In this document: in pieces, positions 4,907 through 5,696 of the stretch
How positions within the stretch are numbered: the stretch's first letter is position 1
Layout: each line of letters opens with the position of its first letter
Assembly (NCBI GenBank): GCA_938036745.1
Contig: CALHWG010000024.1
Location: 1 to 5,696 of the forward strand
Direction of reading: 5' to 3'
Source of the DNA: an uncultured bacterium
GTDB taxonomy: Bacteria; Patescibacteriota; Saccharimonadia; Saccharimonadales; Saccharimonadaceae
DNA length: 5,696 nucleotides
Translations under genes and position numbers: made by a program
Notes under the pieces: generated by a model
What the model was told of the DNA's origin: nothing
What the model saw: the letters and a program-made list of their open reading frames with translations, nothing else
Databases searched by the model: none

Positions 4907-5696
4907 ATGGAAAAGGCTGAACTCTTGAGAATTGCAAAACCGTTTTATTCGGCGGAAGATATAAAAAGACTAGAAAAGGCTATTGAATTTGCTACCGAAA
5001 AACATAAAGGCCAAATGCGAAAATCTGGTGAAGAATATATAACACACCCATTAAAAGTGGCTAGCTTTTTAGTTGAATGGGGGATGGATATTGATACGGT
5101 TGTTGCTGGTGTTTTGCATGATGTTGTTGAAGATACTGAAACTCCCCTTGATGAAATTGCTGAAAATTTTGATGACGATATCGCGTTTTTGGTTGACGGT
5201 GTAACTAAAGTTGGTAAAGCTCGTGCTGGAATGGGGAATCTTGAAACCTATTTACCTCAAACTAAAGACAACCTTTCGAAATTATTGATTGCTGTTGGGC
5301 AAGATGTGCGAGTGGTGATTATTAAATTGGCTGATAGACTACATAATGTTCAAACTTTGCAATATATGTCGCCCGAAAAACAGAAAAAAATCGCTCGTGA
5401 AACTTTGGATGTTTTTGCAAGAATTGCTGATCGCTTGGGAATGGGGCGAGTTCGAATGCAGATGGAAGAGCAAGCTTTTTTGTATTTAAACCCAAAAGAA
5501 TATAAACGGCTTGAAAATGAAATTCGAAAGCGCCTTGGTAAAAGTACACGAAAACTAGGGAAAGTTCGAGAAGAAGTTGAGCAAGAATTGAAAAAGGCTG
5601 GTTTGGATTTTGAAATTTCTGGCCGCGTAAAAAGTGTTTATTCGCTTCATAAAAAATTAAAAAAGACAAAAGGTGATATTGATCGAGTTTATGATT
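4907..5696 (+). CDS. rel: Bifunctional (p)ppGpp synthetase/hydrolase (RelA/SpoT family), 3' end cut by window
   Basis: Rel makes and degrades the alarmone (p)ppGpp and controls the stringent response. The window holds 263 complete codons and then ends; full-length family members are about 700 or more residues. The N-terminal HD hydrolase domain (about 20-195) has all the expected site residues: R38, H47 in YITHPLKVA, H71 and D72 in LHDVVEDT, E75, D76, D143 and N147 in KLADRLHN. Hydrolase activity is therefore likely intact. The region IADRLGMGRVRMQMEEQAF (about 173-191) matches the linker between the domains. The synthetase domain begins at GRVKSVYSLHKKLKK (239-253). This keeps GRxK and YS but has Val and Ser where most relatives have Pro and His (GRPKHxYS). 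The synthetase core, TGS and ACT domains lie outside the window. The ATG at 4907 has no Shine-Dalgarno, and the -10 predicts a leaderless mRNA. The family assignment is very secure. Confidence 0.96.
   Translation, partial: MEKAELLRIAKPFYSAEDIKRLEKAIEFATEKHKGQMRKSGEEYITHPLKVASFLVEWGMDIDTVVAGVLHDVVEDTETPLDEIAENFDDDIAFLVDGVTKVGKARAGMGNLETYLPQTKDNLSKLLIAVGQDVRVVIIKLADRLHNVQTLQYMSPEKQKKIARETLDVFARIADRLGMGRVRMQMEEQAFLYLNPKEYKRLENEIRKRLGKSTRKLGKVREEVEQELKKAGLDFEISGRVKSVYSLHKKLKKTKGDIDRVYD

Noticed and set aside
5322..5669. 115-codon open frame on the minus strand
   Set aside because: It lies entirely inside rel on the opposite strand, where the sense frame has strong family motifs. It has no ribosome binding site or recognisable content and is a shadow frame.
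1..5696. Recoded UGA (as in Gracilibacteria and Absconditabacteria, UGA = Gly)
   Set aside because: No in-frame TGA occurs in any real gene, Trp is TGG, and all proteins align to their families with the standard code. The absence of TGA stops among five genes is too small a sample to mean anything.
1..5696. CRISPR arrays, tRNA or rRNA genes, insertion sequences, riboswitches
   Set aside because: No spaced direct repeats, cloverleaf-like segments, transposase frames with terminal repeats, or leaders long enough for a riboswitch were seen. Every intergenic gap is about 108 bp or shorter.

Overview
The window looks like a piece of a compact, AT-rich bacterial chromosome, most likely from the Candidate Phyla Radiation (Patescibacteria), perhaps Candidatus Saccharibacteria. 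That placement is inferred from several traits together: tight gene packing, low GC, membrane-anchored proteins without clear family names, a radA-PIN/TRAM pair, and transcription starts that fall on or beside start codons. No marker gene settles it. The standard genetic code fits: Trp is TGG, all complete genes end in TAA or TAG, and no in-frame TGA was found.

Layout, left to right. The 5' fragment of a membrane-anchored protein (1-146, minus) diverges from a long plus-strand gene (170-1162), with one shared palindromic -10 element between them. The plus-strand gene encodes a membrane-anchored protein with an HExxH metallopeptidase-like motif and a long coiled-coil tail. Next come radA (1199-2551) and a YacL-like PIN/TRAM protein (2560-3447), almost certainly co-transcribed. 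Inorganic pyrophosphatase follows (ppa, best start 3503, to 4033) with its own promoter. Two convergent intrinsic terminators (4044-4110) separate ppa from a minus-strand gene of unknown function (4109-4798). That gene has a strong promoter overlapped by a perfect 24-bp palindrome, a near-consensus Shine-Dalgarno, and codon use unlike its neighbours. The window ends inside a bifunctional (p)ppGpp synthetase/hydrolase gene (rel, 4907 to beyond 5696). Its hydrolase domain is complete and intact, and its synthetase domain is cut by the window edge.

The core genes cover DNA recombination and repair (RadA), a nuclease-fold RNA-binding protein that travels with radA in other bacteria, pyrophosphate removal, and stringent-response signalling. 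The two left-hand genes probably act at the cell surface. The unknown minus-strand gene looks like an accessory insertion between ppa and rel.

The most notable points are these: repeated leaderless or near-leaderless promoter architecture, including a palindromic bidirectional promoter; the putative surface metallopeptidase with a coiled-coil tail; the atypical 4109-4798 gene with its operator-like palindrome; and the radA-PIN/TRAM pair without the disA gene that lies between them in Bacillus subtilis. I see no tRNA, rRNA, CRISPR array, insertion sequence or clear multi-gene novel system here.
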